A DNA stretch of 64,000 nt from Corydoras sp. C115 (Eukaryota; Chordata; Actinopteri; Siluriformes; Callichthyidae): positions 186,001 to 250,000 of the forward strand of contig JAFMOC010000093.1 in the NCBI GenBank assembly GCA_019802505.1. The letters run 5' to 3'. Below the pieces are notes generated by a model. That model saw only the letters and a program-made list of their open reading frames with translations. It made no database searches and was not told the origin of the DNA. Of this stretch, positions 39,039 to 52,800 are shown piece after piece; the first letter of the stretch is position 1, and every line of letters begins with the position of its first letter. A program made the translations under genes and the position numbers.

Positions 39039-41266
39039 GTTATTATTATTATTATTATTATTGTAATGATTATGGCCTTTCTGAGCAACAAGGGGATTGT
39101 ATTTCCCTCCAGGTTTTGTACTGACTGGTTTCTGGGAACTGCATGACTCAGGACACTTACACAACCAAATTATATCCTACACTAATAGAGACTGTCTAAG
39201 GTCTATGGTTCATGAACCGTGATTAAGGAAAACATTGATATAATAATTTTTAAAACAATAAAAATAAAGATAATGTAGTTTAAAAAATGACTATTTGGAC
39301 TCACTAGTGGTGAACACAGTAGAGATTATGGGGCTCCGCAAAGGACCAGAAAGGGCCTGTAGGCGTACGTTGTACTCGGTGGAGGCACTCAGCTGATTCA
39401 TACCGTATGATGTGGATGTGGGACTAAGCACCACCTCCTGAAACAATAACAATAAAAATCAATTAAAAACATGTTTACATCTCAGCTAGTCGAGTAGCAC
39501 ACCATACACGTGATCACCCACCACAGCGGCCGTGGTAATGGATGTGTAATGATGTATATTAACAAGCAAACGTAGCAGGAAATTTCATTTACAAATGCAA
39601 ATTAACACATTGTTTCAGATTTTTTGATTGGTCTGTAATGGTTTTGTTATTTTAAGATTAATTTAGATAAAATCTACATTAAACAAAGGCTGCACTTTCC
39701 ATTTGTCACTGTACTGGACTAATACACAGAGCTCGCCCTTCGTTTATATTCTGCAGTATTGCTCCTTTTGTTTTAGGTAATAATTAATATATTTTCATAA
39801 AATATATATATTTTCATAAGATATACAATGAACTGCAGACCATAACATGAGTCTGATACCTGAAAGCCTATAGAGTGAACAATGGTACAGAGGATGACAT
39901 CTGTTAATGGATTTGATATACTATAAGTGGTTGAGTAACACTAACAGTCTTCAATATCTAAAAAGAAAACTAGAGAAAATTGGGATCATGCACTTACGCG
40001 GATTGTACCATCAGCAGACTCATAGGTGAGGATGTAACCAGTGATTTCTGCCCGTGGAGCTTTCCATGTAAGCATGGCACTCTCAGTCTGAATGTTACTG
40101 GCTGTGAGGTCCAGTGGAGAATCCAGATCTGCACCAGAAGGCACATGTTTGATTTTGTTAAATCTTGGAATTAAATAGATTTTTGATATGATATTCTATA
40201 TTTTATTCAACGTGTAGCAAAAGCAAACAGCTGAAACTTGTGTGTATGTGTGTGTATGTTTCACCTGTGGTGAATTGTGTGGAGGTGGCAGCACTCTTGG
40301 CTGATTCTTTCACAGCATACACTTTAACAGAGTATTCTGTAGCAGGCATGAGTGAGCTCATCTCAAACTCCACAATGTTCCCTGAAACACGTTCCATCAC
40401 TGGGGGAACTGCAAAAAATCAAATAGGGGTACTTTTTTTATTTAATTCATTTTCATTTTGCTTTTGATTTTTAGGAAACATGTCAGACTTGTGCACTTAT
40501 CACATTTTGTCCCGCGACTGTAAACTGTAACAGACCATTACCAGAGTCTGCACTGTAGGTTATAACATATCCATCCACTGTAGCGATGGTAGGCTGCCAG
40601 AGCAACAGAGCCTCGGTATCTGTAATATTTACTGCCATAAGGCCTTGAGGTTTGTCCAGGGCTTTATGAAAAAACACACACGCACAAGAAAGAAAAACAT
40701 AATTAATGAGCCCAATAGTATTGTCACCAGTTGGTTTAACCAGTTTACCCACATTCTGGTTAGTTAGTTTACCCACATTCATTTGCATCAAAAAGAAAAA
40801 ATATGCAAACTTTGCTGAGAGTACATTTCAGGACCCTGAACTGAATGTTTTGTAATTTAGACATTTGCATTTAAAAAGCTGTATTTTATTATGAACTTTA
40901 ACATGCATCAAGGATGACATTATTTCTGAGGTTTTGTTTTGATTCTCAAATACTATGAAAATGTGTGTGTGTGTGTGTGTGTGTGTAGGAAAAGAAAAAT
41001 ACCTGTGGTAAACCTATCAGAGGCTGGATCACTTTCCTCTAAACCCTTTACAGATATCACTGTCACCTCGTAGGTCTCCCCAGGTGTCAGGTTGGAGAGC
41101 ACAGCCTTGGACTCTTCTCCGTCTACTGTAACTGTCCTTGGGCTTCCTGCAGAGGCAATGGCGATCAAATTTACAAGTTGGGCATTTAGACATTTTGGCA
41201 CCCACTCGACTGCAGATCTTACATTTCTACCACATATACTCAAGCTGCATAATTACATAATGTGTT

Positions 41267-41305
<39 letters not shown>

Positions 41306-44300
41306 CAATGTCATGAAATGTAAAATGCAAAATGAAATATAACAAATGATATCAGCACGAGAAAACTAAATAACAAAAAATGTTGCTAAACTGCAGGAAA
41401 CTCCAGCTAGTGGTTTCCATGAAATTTATTGTTATGTGTGTGTAATGTGGGGGTCAGGATAAAGAACACATTTAGAAATTGCTGTGTGCTTGTGAGAAAA
41501 TTAAATCAAATGCAGGAATACAAAGCTGAGTCAGCAAAAGTGCTGGTCATACAATTTACATTTAGTCATTTAGCAGACGCTTTTATCCAAAGCGACTTAC
41601 AAATGAGAACATTATAATTTCCGCAGTGTTGCTTGATAAACATATTCTTCCTAGAAGTCACTAGAAAAAAAATATTGTGCAACCATCTGTTTAAAGATAA
41701 ATTTTAATTTCCCCAGAGTATAGACTGAAAAAACACCTGCCTCACTAAAAAAAGAGAAACAGATAGATTTACATTACATCACAAATGCATTAACACAGCA
41801 CTAGGTTCAGCTCTAATGCATGTATATTACATCAGCCGGTAGAGGGCAGCATTGTGTAGGAAAAGAATAAGGGAGCTAAATTAAGGAAACAGACCAATTC
41901 GATGGATCACATCCATTAACTGCATGACACACATGGGTGTTCATTTGAACTTAAGCCTGAGCAAATCATTGACTTCCAGCAAAGCACGAGGGGAACCATT
42001 AAGAATATTTTCTTAATATTTCAGACAACGGCTATTAACGTCAAGCAGCATGCTCAGTTTCCTACATAAAAGATTGTAATTTAAAAACCAGGAATTAAGG
42101 AAATGCAAATTGAGCCTTAGTGTTCAAGTCAGTTTGGTAGTAATTTTAAAGCACCCTGCTTGTGCTCACTGACCGAAAAAGGATGGACTGGCTGTTTGGC
42201 AGAAAACTGGTATCAGTTGAGCCAGCAGAATACTTACTGGAAGTCACATGGCTTAGTTTAACACAATAAGCGAAAATGTCACAGGCTTGTTGACCACAAG
42301 GATCCAGACTTGCGACCTGTAGGTCCTCGGTTTGATTGCCGGTCTTACAAAGTGCTAGGGTTGAAGTGCACTTGGGCAAGGCATCTAGCCCCAATTGCTC
42401 CCTGGGTGTTGTGTATATAGTGTGGCCTATCACTCTGGACTCATGTTCTTCCTTTGCTAGTGTGTGCATATGTGTGTTTCACTGCATGGATGGGTTAAAT
42501 GTGGAGGACAAATTGTAAGCATTGTAGGCAACAAGCAGTGTAGTTTACTTCAAACAAAGACCACTAAATATCAGACATACAGTAAATTAGTAAAATCAGC
42601 ACTGCTTACCACCATTAATGGGCACATAGGTAACCTGGTAGCTGTCAACACGGTAACGAGGTACAGTCCAGTGAACATTGGCAGAGGTATCGGTCACGTC
42701 TGAGAAACGGATACCCTTTGGCGTTCCGAGACCTTGTATATAATGACATGGAAAAAAAGAACAAACAAGATATGAATCATATTTATCAAATGAAATCTAA
42801 GGATTCTTGTTGAAGGAAACAAAAGGAGCCTGAAAAGGAAGCGATCTATATCCCATTAAGTCACCAGCAGCAACCTGGATCAAAAATAGAAATGTGAGAA
42901 AGAGCACAGCACATAAAAGTCTTCAAAATAACACTGCAATCTCTCAAAAGTAGAAAGAAAGGAAGGACCAAAAGAACTCGCAAAACGTTGCGTAACAGAC
43001 ATGAGGAGATTAACTTGCTCCCATTAAGTGAATACAACGGTAAGACATGTCATCATCAGATTTGAGAGGGAAGCATGCCCCCCGGGACAGAGCAGGAGAT
43101 CCAGAAGACAGAGGCACATTAAAGAGTAACTTGGACCCAATTGTGCTTCTCTTGGGTCAAACCCATGACAGGACAACGGTGAAGATGGATTTTTATGAAG
43201 ATGATAAATGATATGGGTAAATTATTAATACAATATGGCAAATTATTTGTTAGTAAATGTGTGTGCTGCAGTATTACGGCTAGGATATGTCTTTAAATTA
43301 AAGTCAAGTGCATCTTTATTTTAAAGTACTTGAGTGGAATGATGTCATCTGGTTATTCTTATTAAAAGACCATGGATACTGACTAGTATTGCTCAAATAA
43401 CCGGAGAAGCAAGAGTGACATTTGATCAAACCAGACAGCTGCAGGTCAGATATGCAGTCTTGGTCTTTGGGCCACAAATGGCAATGACATCATGAGGGTT
43501 GTCCATTAAAGTATTTTTATATTCAGCACAAAATGTAAGAAAATACAAAGAGTGTTGTTGCAGATACAGATCACACTGCTGCTCTGAAGGGTAGTCACCC
43601 CCCAAAAAAGAGGTTAGTAATTCCACTAAACCACAGAACTATAAAGAACTAAAGTGTAGCACCTTTTAATGGTCTAATCAAAAACGGATCCAAATACCTG
43701 TTCGTGCTACGCCGACAATGGGCTTGAAGATCTGTCCTGCAATTCTCCCAAAGAGCTCAATGTTATATTCTACAGCCTCAGCGAGGCCTGAAACCACCTC
43801 TGTTCTTTTGTCTCCTGCTACAATCATCTGTTTAGACAGGTCCAGTCCCTCCGTATCTGAGATTTTGATAAGAAACGTTTCGAAGGTGTCATCCGGAGCC
43901 GTCCACTGAAGCATAAAACCGCTGGGCTTGATGTTGGACACGAAAAGGTGTTCCACTGCAGGCTCTGCCACTGAGTGGATAAAGGAATACAGGAGTTGTT
44001 TCATCTGTGGACTCCAAACATACTTTCAAGAGGTTAGCAGTGCTAATCTGGGTTTTGAAACCTCGTGTTTTTTCTTGCATGCGTTTTCGGGTTAATAGTT
44101 CAGATAATGCTAGAGTTGCTAAGAGCAGATTCATAAAGTGTTGTTAAGGATGATGCCTTTACTCAAAATAAGCACCGTTCTGTTAGAGAGACATGCGAAC
44201 AGAAAGCGTGGTGAGGATTTGCAAGCTGTCTGTTAGTATGAAAGCCTGGTCTTTGATCATTTCCTGTTTACATTATGGATTTTATCAGATTATTTTTTAT

Positions 44301-47300
44301 CAGATTATTTTATCTGTAGGGAATGCTTGTGATTTCTGAATAGTTGTCGTCTTAAAACCGGTTTACCTGCACTCACTGGCCACTTTATTAGGTACACCTA
44401 ATTGATATCTTCACTCATTATCAAATCGCCAAACACTTAAAAGTCCTACTATAATGGACTGTAGTCCATTTGTTGCTATGCATTCATTGTCACTCTGTTA
44501 TTTAATGATTTACGACCCCCACAGGCCAGGTCCTATTTTGGAGACGAATCATTCTTAGCGACTGTAGTAACACTGACATGGTGGTGCTGCATTGGTATGT
44601 GTGTGTTGTATCTGTACGAGTGATCCACCTTAAGCAATACTCAGTACCACTGCTGGGCTGTGAATAATCCACTGACCAATAAGTCCATCACCAGCATCCT
44701 GTAAGGTTTATCAGATGACTAACAAACAGATGACCTGCTGTATTTTACATTTACAAGGTGTAGCCTTCAGTGTGTGCAGTGTATGAAAACTCCAGTAGCA
44801 GCGCTGATCCACCCCCTCCAGCACAAACTAAGTTATTGTCACATCCGTACTAAAAGTAGAAAGTGAGCCAGGAAATAATGTGTTGCACCTAACAAAATAA
44901 TAAGGTGAACATAAAGGAATAATGCGTCTAAATACGTCTCCAATTTAAGCATCTCAAGCTTTTAAAAAATGGCATTTTAAAAGAGTGGCATGGTGGCAAG
45001 CGATATTTAGAAAAAAAAAATGCAATGATGGAAAAGATGACATTCACACTGTGGGAAACCTAAAGAACAAATGTTTCTCATGACTTTAGAGCTTCCTGGG
45101 TGAGCCGCCTTAATGGACATGTTTTCCATAACAACCTTTGTTTTCGCCAAGACGAATTGGTTAAGTCAGAATAGTCATACGTTTGCTGCCTCTCCAACAT
45201 GACATGCCATTACCACCACAGGACATGAACACGAAGATGACAAGTCATCCAGATTTATTACAGTATGGAATATGATTCATATAGGAACTATTTCTTCATT
45301 TTGGAATATGTGGAGTGTAACAAACACTGGATTTTATACTGTTGTATAATTTATTTCCATGTTTTAGGCTACTACAATTAGAATCATGAGAAGTCTGGAG
45401 GTTTACGCAGCACTAGAACAATTCTAAGACCCTGCAGTAGACAGCTGGCTCAAGGATCTTTCAGAAATTAAAAATATCCAGGGTGCAATAGGGCATAAGC
45501 TGCCTGCCAGCACCCCTGTCTAAACCTGAATGCTTGTGCAAAGGGGAAGCTGTCTGTATTGACAGACATGTTACACCTCCTTGTCCTAATTAGTTGGGTG
45601 GTGCTGGTCAACATGATTTCCTGCTCATAGTCCTTATTCTGTAGTAATTCATAAGAGGTGCCATAAACATTTCAGGATGTTACAATGAAGGTATTTTAAC
45701 GCCATTAAAAACACGTTTGAAAGAACTTGGTTAATTAACTACTTTCATTTACTTTTAAAGCAAAGAGAAGTGATTAAAACACCATGTGTCTGTTAAGACC
45801 CACCATGATCTACACATGAGCCATCAGACTCCACAGTGCATAAAAACAGCAACATTCCAGTGTTTGCTGGGACCCATTAACAGCGTAAAGCTTCCTCTGA
45901 TTGGGGAGACCATATAAATAACAAAACAAGATTTAAACCACTTTTTGACTGTCCTAAGCTGAACCCTATTATTCCTGACTAGTCTCTAATCACAACAGCA
46001 AAGAGTAGGGCCTCAAAACACTTGACCAGACTGAACCTCTCTTCTACTCTCTCCAGAGTTTGGTGGTGACGTGAGACTCACTAGCCATTTGTCATGAGAA
46101 GCAGAAGTGGTTGGAAATGAACTCGAGCGAGGACAGATCCCGCGGAGCTGTCACTCTTCATTAGCATAGAGCTTGAGCTAGAGGGTTTGTCAGAAAGCGT
46201 ATTAAAGGGGGGTTGTGTGTGGGCGTTCCGAGAGTGCTAAAGTGGTAACTGCAGATCACTTTCATCAACTTGGTCTCCCCAAGACGAAGGTTTGGACAAA
46301 GAACCATCTGTTCATGCAGGAGGAACGAGGCGCCGGCTAACCTGCAGAAAAGAGGAGGTCAAGCTATTGAAAGCATAGCTCAGTAACCTGGCAGACTTCG
46401 GCATTCTGATATAGTCAAGGCAACTGAGCTAAAATACAGTGTTTCCATATGAAGAACAACAGATGTTCCGCTGTTCAGGTGTGAGGTCTGATACTGACAA
46501 ATATGCATGTGTTTAGCACTGTAAGAAGTAATTCAGTTCTTTTTAATATGTTTGTAAAAAGACACAAGGTTCAGTTTTAGGGCCACTAGACTTCCATTAT
46601 GTTAAGCATAATGGAACTGCACTATGTTTTTTTTTTTTTTTTTGTCCATTGGGGTTTATCCGGTGATTTTTAGTTGATTATTTTATTTTATTAAACAGCT
46701 CCTGGCTGCCAATGTTGGCTCATTAAAGTGTGACAGAGTTGGTATTACAGACATCCCACCCATCAAAAAGCATCACCAGCCCTGGCCCTACTACCTCACT
46801 CCTTAATATAAAGGCCAATAATATTATTATTATATTTTAACTTAGCAGGAACAACTGGTTTAACTGATATTAGCCATGTTAGATACCAACTTAACTCTAT
46901 TTAACCTTAAATTATATTTAAGAGTCATTTAACCCACCATGATTAACAGGTTTTTTGTATTATAGTGTGTGTGTTAATGGAAAAGTCACAGTGCAGTGAG
47001 GAAGATGATCATTATTTTTGACCCATATTAAGAACTGGTATGTGGGTACTACACTGCTGAGTATACTGCTTTAGTGGATCCAGTCTAGTAAGCTGTAAAC
47101 AGTCTGAACTGACTGTCTAAGAGAGTCATTTTAGACATAGTATGTGTGTTTCCTCTCCTGTACAATTTCTTATTTGCCTATTCGCACCTACAACAAAAAG
47201 CTTGTGTACACAGATACTGTGAGAGCGCTGGTTGATATGGCAGTAAAGTTAGAAAGCTGGTGCTGGCAATGTTTTTCACAGTGCTGTTTACACTGTATTT

Positions 47301-49794
47301 GCAATTATTTAAAAGTAGTTTCTGTTGATGCTTATCAACAGTCATGCTTAAAAGTTCTAGCGAGGTCTATAAATATCTGAATTTCACTTTATATTTGCAC
47401 TTTTTGTAAACTTTATCCATTAGCATGCATGTTTGACAGTCTGCCCTTGCAGCCACTGCTTGGTAAATGCCAAGAAAATGTGTGAAAGTTGGGCTTCCCA
47501 ATGAAGAGCGCTGCGGAGTTAGAGAGCCAGCTCTGCATACTGACGAGATCTTTCTCTAGATATAACAAAAACGCCTTGGGATCACTTCCCTGACAAACTG
47601 ATCAGGCTCAGTCGGCATCTTTATTCACCGAGAGAAGGCTGAACTATGACTGCGAGCTAATAACTAACAACACTGCTATTGTGAGCCATGTGAGGCTTTG
47701 CTGTTGAGATAATCTAGCCTTAGAAGAAAGTGTGTTTTTGTGTTTGCCATAATGATTTTTGGACTCAGCCAAAAAAAAAAAAAAAAAACAGTTATCATTG
47801 ATGTGTACAATATGAATTGTGTACCATGGCCTGGTAAATAAAAGGCTATTTTTAGCTTGACTTTGTTGGTGGGAAAGTTCTCGTAAGTCTGTGAACATGA
47901 AAGGAGGTCAGATTTTGCACCTGCAGACTTTGTGTGTGATTAAGCAAAGCAGAGGGCTTATTAGACTCTGTTGCAGGTGTACTGTGAATGTCAGCATGTT
48001 CCAACATGCAACTGGCAGGATAGATACTGAGGTCATTAGCAGTGGATTGACAAAGGCCATGTTGATAATTAGCCTGTGGTTATGAGGATTGACGCACAAG
48101 TAAAAGACCTGGGAAATGGTATGTTTGAAGGCATATGCTAATGTCTTTTTGAATAATTTAAGGATTCACACCATGTTTACTGTGTGGAAAGTTATGATAG
48201 ACTTGCTATACACATAAAGTGACTGAATAAAAATATTCAAATCATTAAAACCCATGATGTTCATTGCTAATAAATAAATTAACATTGTTGTGGGAAACCA
48301 TAGAAGCAAGAAAAAGCTAGTTGATTTTACCATAAACAGCTTTCTCAGCTCAGACTCAGTGTTAGGTGTTAGAAATCTGTATTAAACATCATGCAAAGAG
48401 ATTAGTCATCTAATCTGGTACTCCAGCACTCAGCGAAGTATGATACCTGTATTGGCCTCCGCAAACAGCGGTTCTAAGCGCTCTCCTCTGTGTAAGCCAT
48501 AAAGAGTGACCCTGTAGAAAGTGTTGGGGGAGAGACCAGTAATGGGCAAGCTGTACTCTTTTCCTGACAAAGTGCGGTTTTCAAACAGGCCATCAGCATC
48601 AGCCACCTGGATCAGAAAACCTTCAAACGGGCCTCTTTCCAGCATCCAGGAAATATTAAAGCTGTCCCAGGATACATCAGAGATGGTCAGGCTGCCCACC
48701 AGGGGCTTTTCGCTATCTGAATGATAAACAGAAGAGATTAAGTAGATTGACCAGCACTGAAGGTCAGGTGAACCAGAATGAGGACCCTCAAGAGAGAAGT
48801 AGAAGAAGAGGAAATAGTGGAACAGGATGTTGTGTTGCTTCATTCTGCACTGCGGTGAATTTTCATAAATAAAAAAAAATGGGACCACAAACAAACATGA
48901 TACAAACAAAATCAATTTGCATATTTATGTTAAATATTCTCTCTCTCAAGTCAAGTGATAGTGGACTTCATAAACTTCTGAATGTGTGTACAGTGAAAAC
49001 ATCTCGAACACCAATGTTTTGGAAATTTCAAGTAAGATTTAATATTACAATTGCACCAAGTTGTTTACTGAAAACATCAATAGTTCAAAATAGATTTGAA
49101 CCTCTGCAAAACAACTTGACTGCTCTGTAGGCAAAGACTAATAAACATGCATGTGTCTCGAGATCCAGCTCAGTTCCATCTGTTCCATGCTGAAGGAACA
49201 TCTGCTCATGCATTGAACTAATACCATTAAACTGTGCCGAGATGAACAGAACCGATTGCACAGTCGCTCATTCAGCAAAGCCCATTAACAGCGGCTGCGC
49301 ACCTGACTGCGAGCTTGCAGCGGAAGCTCTGGTATTAATGGCTCCGAGTGAAGCCATTAATTTTTGAAGGTTTCTGTGTAGTCTGCTTAAGCAGAAGTAC
49401 ACCAAACACTTCAAACGCAGAAGGAAGCCATGCAGGGCAGCGCAGCCTGTAATTGAATAACATTGCATTCCATCAGCATTCATGAGGAGCCGGGAGCAGA
49501 TAGCCCTGAGATGCGCCATGGGCTGCCATTATCCTCTCAATACCTATTCAAGTGGGCACAAGCATGGTGACGAATAGAGCACGGAGCGAATGAAGATCTT
49601 TGCTAGGGAAATTTAAAACTGTCAATTATAGGATCTGACAATTAATCATTTCCATGCAAACCCATGGGTTTTTTAAACTGATGAATGAATGCATTCATGT
49701 ATTCATTATTTCTGAGTCAAAGGCTACATTGCAGTTTTTTTGTATGAAGGCTGTTGTTAGGGCATTCAATACATATATGGCGCTATATATATAT

Positions 49795-49875
<81 letters not shown>

Positions 49876-52800
49876 TTTTGGAACATTGCTCTGAAACTAA
49901 AAGCTAAAACCTCCTTAGCTAGGAGTCTAATTCTCTACAACTATAGGTGAAAAGAATCAGCCTTAATACAAAAATACTAACCTTTGTCCATCAAAAAATG
50001 AACATGCACATGCAATCAGTTTGTTGTACATGGTGTATGTTGTATGAAATATATTTTTGACTAATACAAAAAATGTAAATTAATTTTAAGACACTTAAGA
50101 AAATGTTTTAATATTCAAAAAACACTTATGTTCGCTTCATCAATTTGCCATCAAAGTCTAACTGCTTGAACATGCATGATAATTTGGAGGTTTAACTGTT
50201 TTCTTAAATGAACAAGCAAAATGCATCAGTGCTGTTATATTACTCTTCAAATTACTTGATATTTACTACTTAGGCTCAGAAAAGTGCATAAAAATAAAAT
50301 ATATATATGATACATGCTTGTATCTTATTCTAATATTCTTTGTATGTACAAAATGTTTCTCTTTCTAATGAAAATCTGAATCTTAGAAGTGTAATAAAAC
50401 ATAACACTGCATTTTGTGCATGCATATGTTCATCGTAGATAAAACTGCTAGACCGCCAAACTTTGATGGGTGCTAAAATAGATACATTTTAAATTATATG
50501 AATGACAAGAGTTGGTTGAAAAATTGACACGCAAAATATATAAGACACAACAATGATATGTATATATACAGTAAATTTGAAATCAAACAATGTTGCCTTA
50601 TTATGCAAATGCTCTCCACACTGTTAGGATTGACACTTGAAGGGCTGAACAAAGGCAGGTCATTAAGTTTTTCACAAGCATTTTTCACCTTCAGGTCGCT
50701 ATTCAAGGCTATGCCTACATCAAATTTCATTAAAACCCCCTCTTGTACAGGTTTCTGTATTACATGCATGAATTCATTTATAGGCCCTCTGAGATGAAAT
50801 TATTGTAATCTATACAGTGACACCCACTTATTGTCCATCAGGATAATAGTCTATCAGACCAAGAGGATTCCATGTGCTTACCCCCCCACCACCAACCCAC
50901 CACCCCCTTATCTCATTACTGTTCTGTGGTGAGTGCATATTCCATGTTTGTAATCCATGTCTGGGGCTGATAATGGCAGCAGGAATGAATCCGTAGCATT
51001 ATAACAGCTGATTCCTGAGACAATGATTTAACAGGCACCACAGCAGGGGGTGAATTTTTTAGCCCACCCCTTGGTTCGTCCTGCTCTGATCCCACAAAAC
51101 CAGAGGGGAGTGGGCTCATTTTGACAATTATCACATGAATGAGCTTTTTGTGCCTCTGTGTGTGTGTGTTTTCATTTTGATATCCCTAATTTTAGCATCT
51201 TTTGTTCTAAAGAAACACATTTTTTAAATAAGACACTTTCTGTCATCAATAAGATGGATGTGAAAGCATTTCAGACTGACGTGCTGCGCTGCTGAGGTGA
51301 TGGGACATTCGCTCTGCTCAGCAAGTTCAAATCTTCAGCCATTTACAGCGGTCCTTTTTGATTTGATTTTACTATGTCAAAGTCCATATTCAAAACAAAA
51401 CACTGGAGACTGAATGGGATTCGATGTAATTAATGTTATTAATGTTACATTTAGGCATAATTACCCATTGCACTATGTGATTTAAAACCCAGACCCTATA
51501 AATTTCCCAAATCACCTTTTGTGTGTGGAAATGAGCAGTCGAGCCCTTCATTTACATCTCATTGACTTGCATCCCCCAATTTACCTTTATCCCATGAAGC
51601 ATGACCTATTTTTTAGTATTAAGCAAGTGAAATTTAAACATTTGCATGTATAAGGTCATCTAACCACAGTGAAAGTGTAAAGAAATATGAGTGCGTCATC
51701 CAATGTGCACTTTCTTTTTATAAAACAATATCTACTCCTGTAGATAGGAGTTCAGTGGGTTATCTTACAGCAATAAGGCCACTGGTTCATTTCCTGGGTT
51801 AGCTGTAAGTCTGCATGTCCTCCCCATACCAATGTGGGTTTCTGCCGTGAACGCTGGTTACATGCTATAATAATTTATAGTCATAAAAATCATTCCTGCT
51901 TGGAAAATGGCCCATGAGCTGCCAGGCATTAAGCTCATCATTAAATACTTGTACTGTATAGGATATTACCTCTAGGTGCAGGATTGGGCTATTAATTTTT
52001 AAGGGGCCAGTCACATGAGCAGCTTCGAAGGACCAAACCAATAAAATGAACTTCATTTAAAATAAAAAAAAGTAACGTACAGTGTACATGGTATCTGCAT
52101 TTCTTTTCCATGTACAGGGCTGCTCATTGTTCTGGGTGCTCACTTGACCAGTGTGTGTGTTTCACTGCACAGGTGGGTTAAATGTGAAGGATGAATTTGA
52201 ATGTGTATAGGTTTATAAATACAGTGCTGACTACAAAAAAAAAAAAAAAGAAAACAGCAGCAAAAAAGCAATAAAACATCCAATTTACCTTTTTTTTGGC
52301 TCTGTTATGACAATTTCATTATTTTACATTTTTTCAGATGCATGGTCCTCCTTCATAGAAGTATATATTTTTCCACTAGTTTAAATCTTTCTTTATAAAA
52401 CTGGGGGGTATTTAGTGTAATTAAATATTTGGATTGCCAGTTTAAGCAACACTAACAACATACGCTCAACAAACGCCAAAACCATCTGCATTTGTCTCTT
52501 CGTTGTTGCTTTAAGAAGTCAAATAAATCCACATGTTGTTGCTAAATTGAATGCGAGGATGTAAATGAACAAATTCAATTCATTTGTAAACTTGGCTTCA
52601 GTCTTTCGCAGTACTCACATACAAACACACACAAACACCACACACACACACACCACACACACACACAGGGAGTAAATTGGTTTTGAGGAAACAGAAGCAT
52701 ACAAGGACATTTTCTTGGAAGGTAAAAGCTTAAATATTCACCCACCACTAAAAACACTGACAAATTCATGGAAAGACAAAAAAGACAAATTGGTCATTGA

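Noticed and set aside
38931..39164. Asparagine-run ORF
   Set aside because: Translation of the (ATT)n microsatellite next to the LINE tail.
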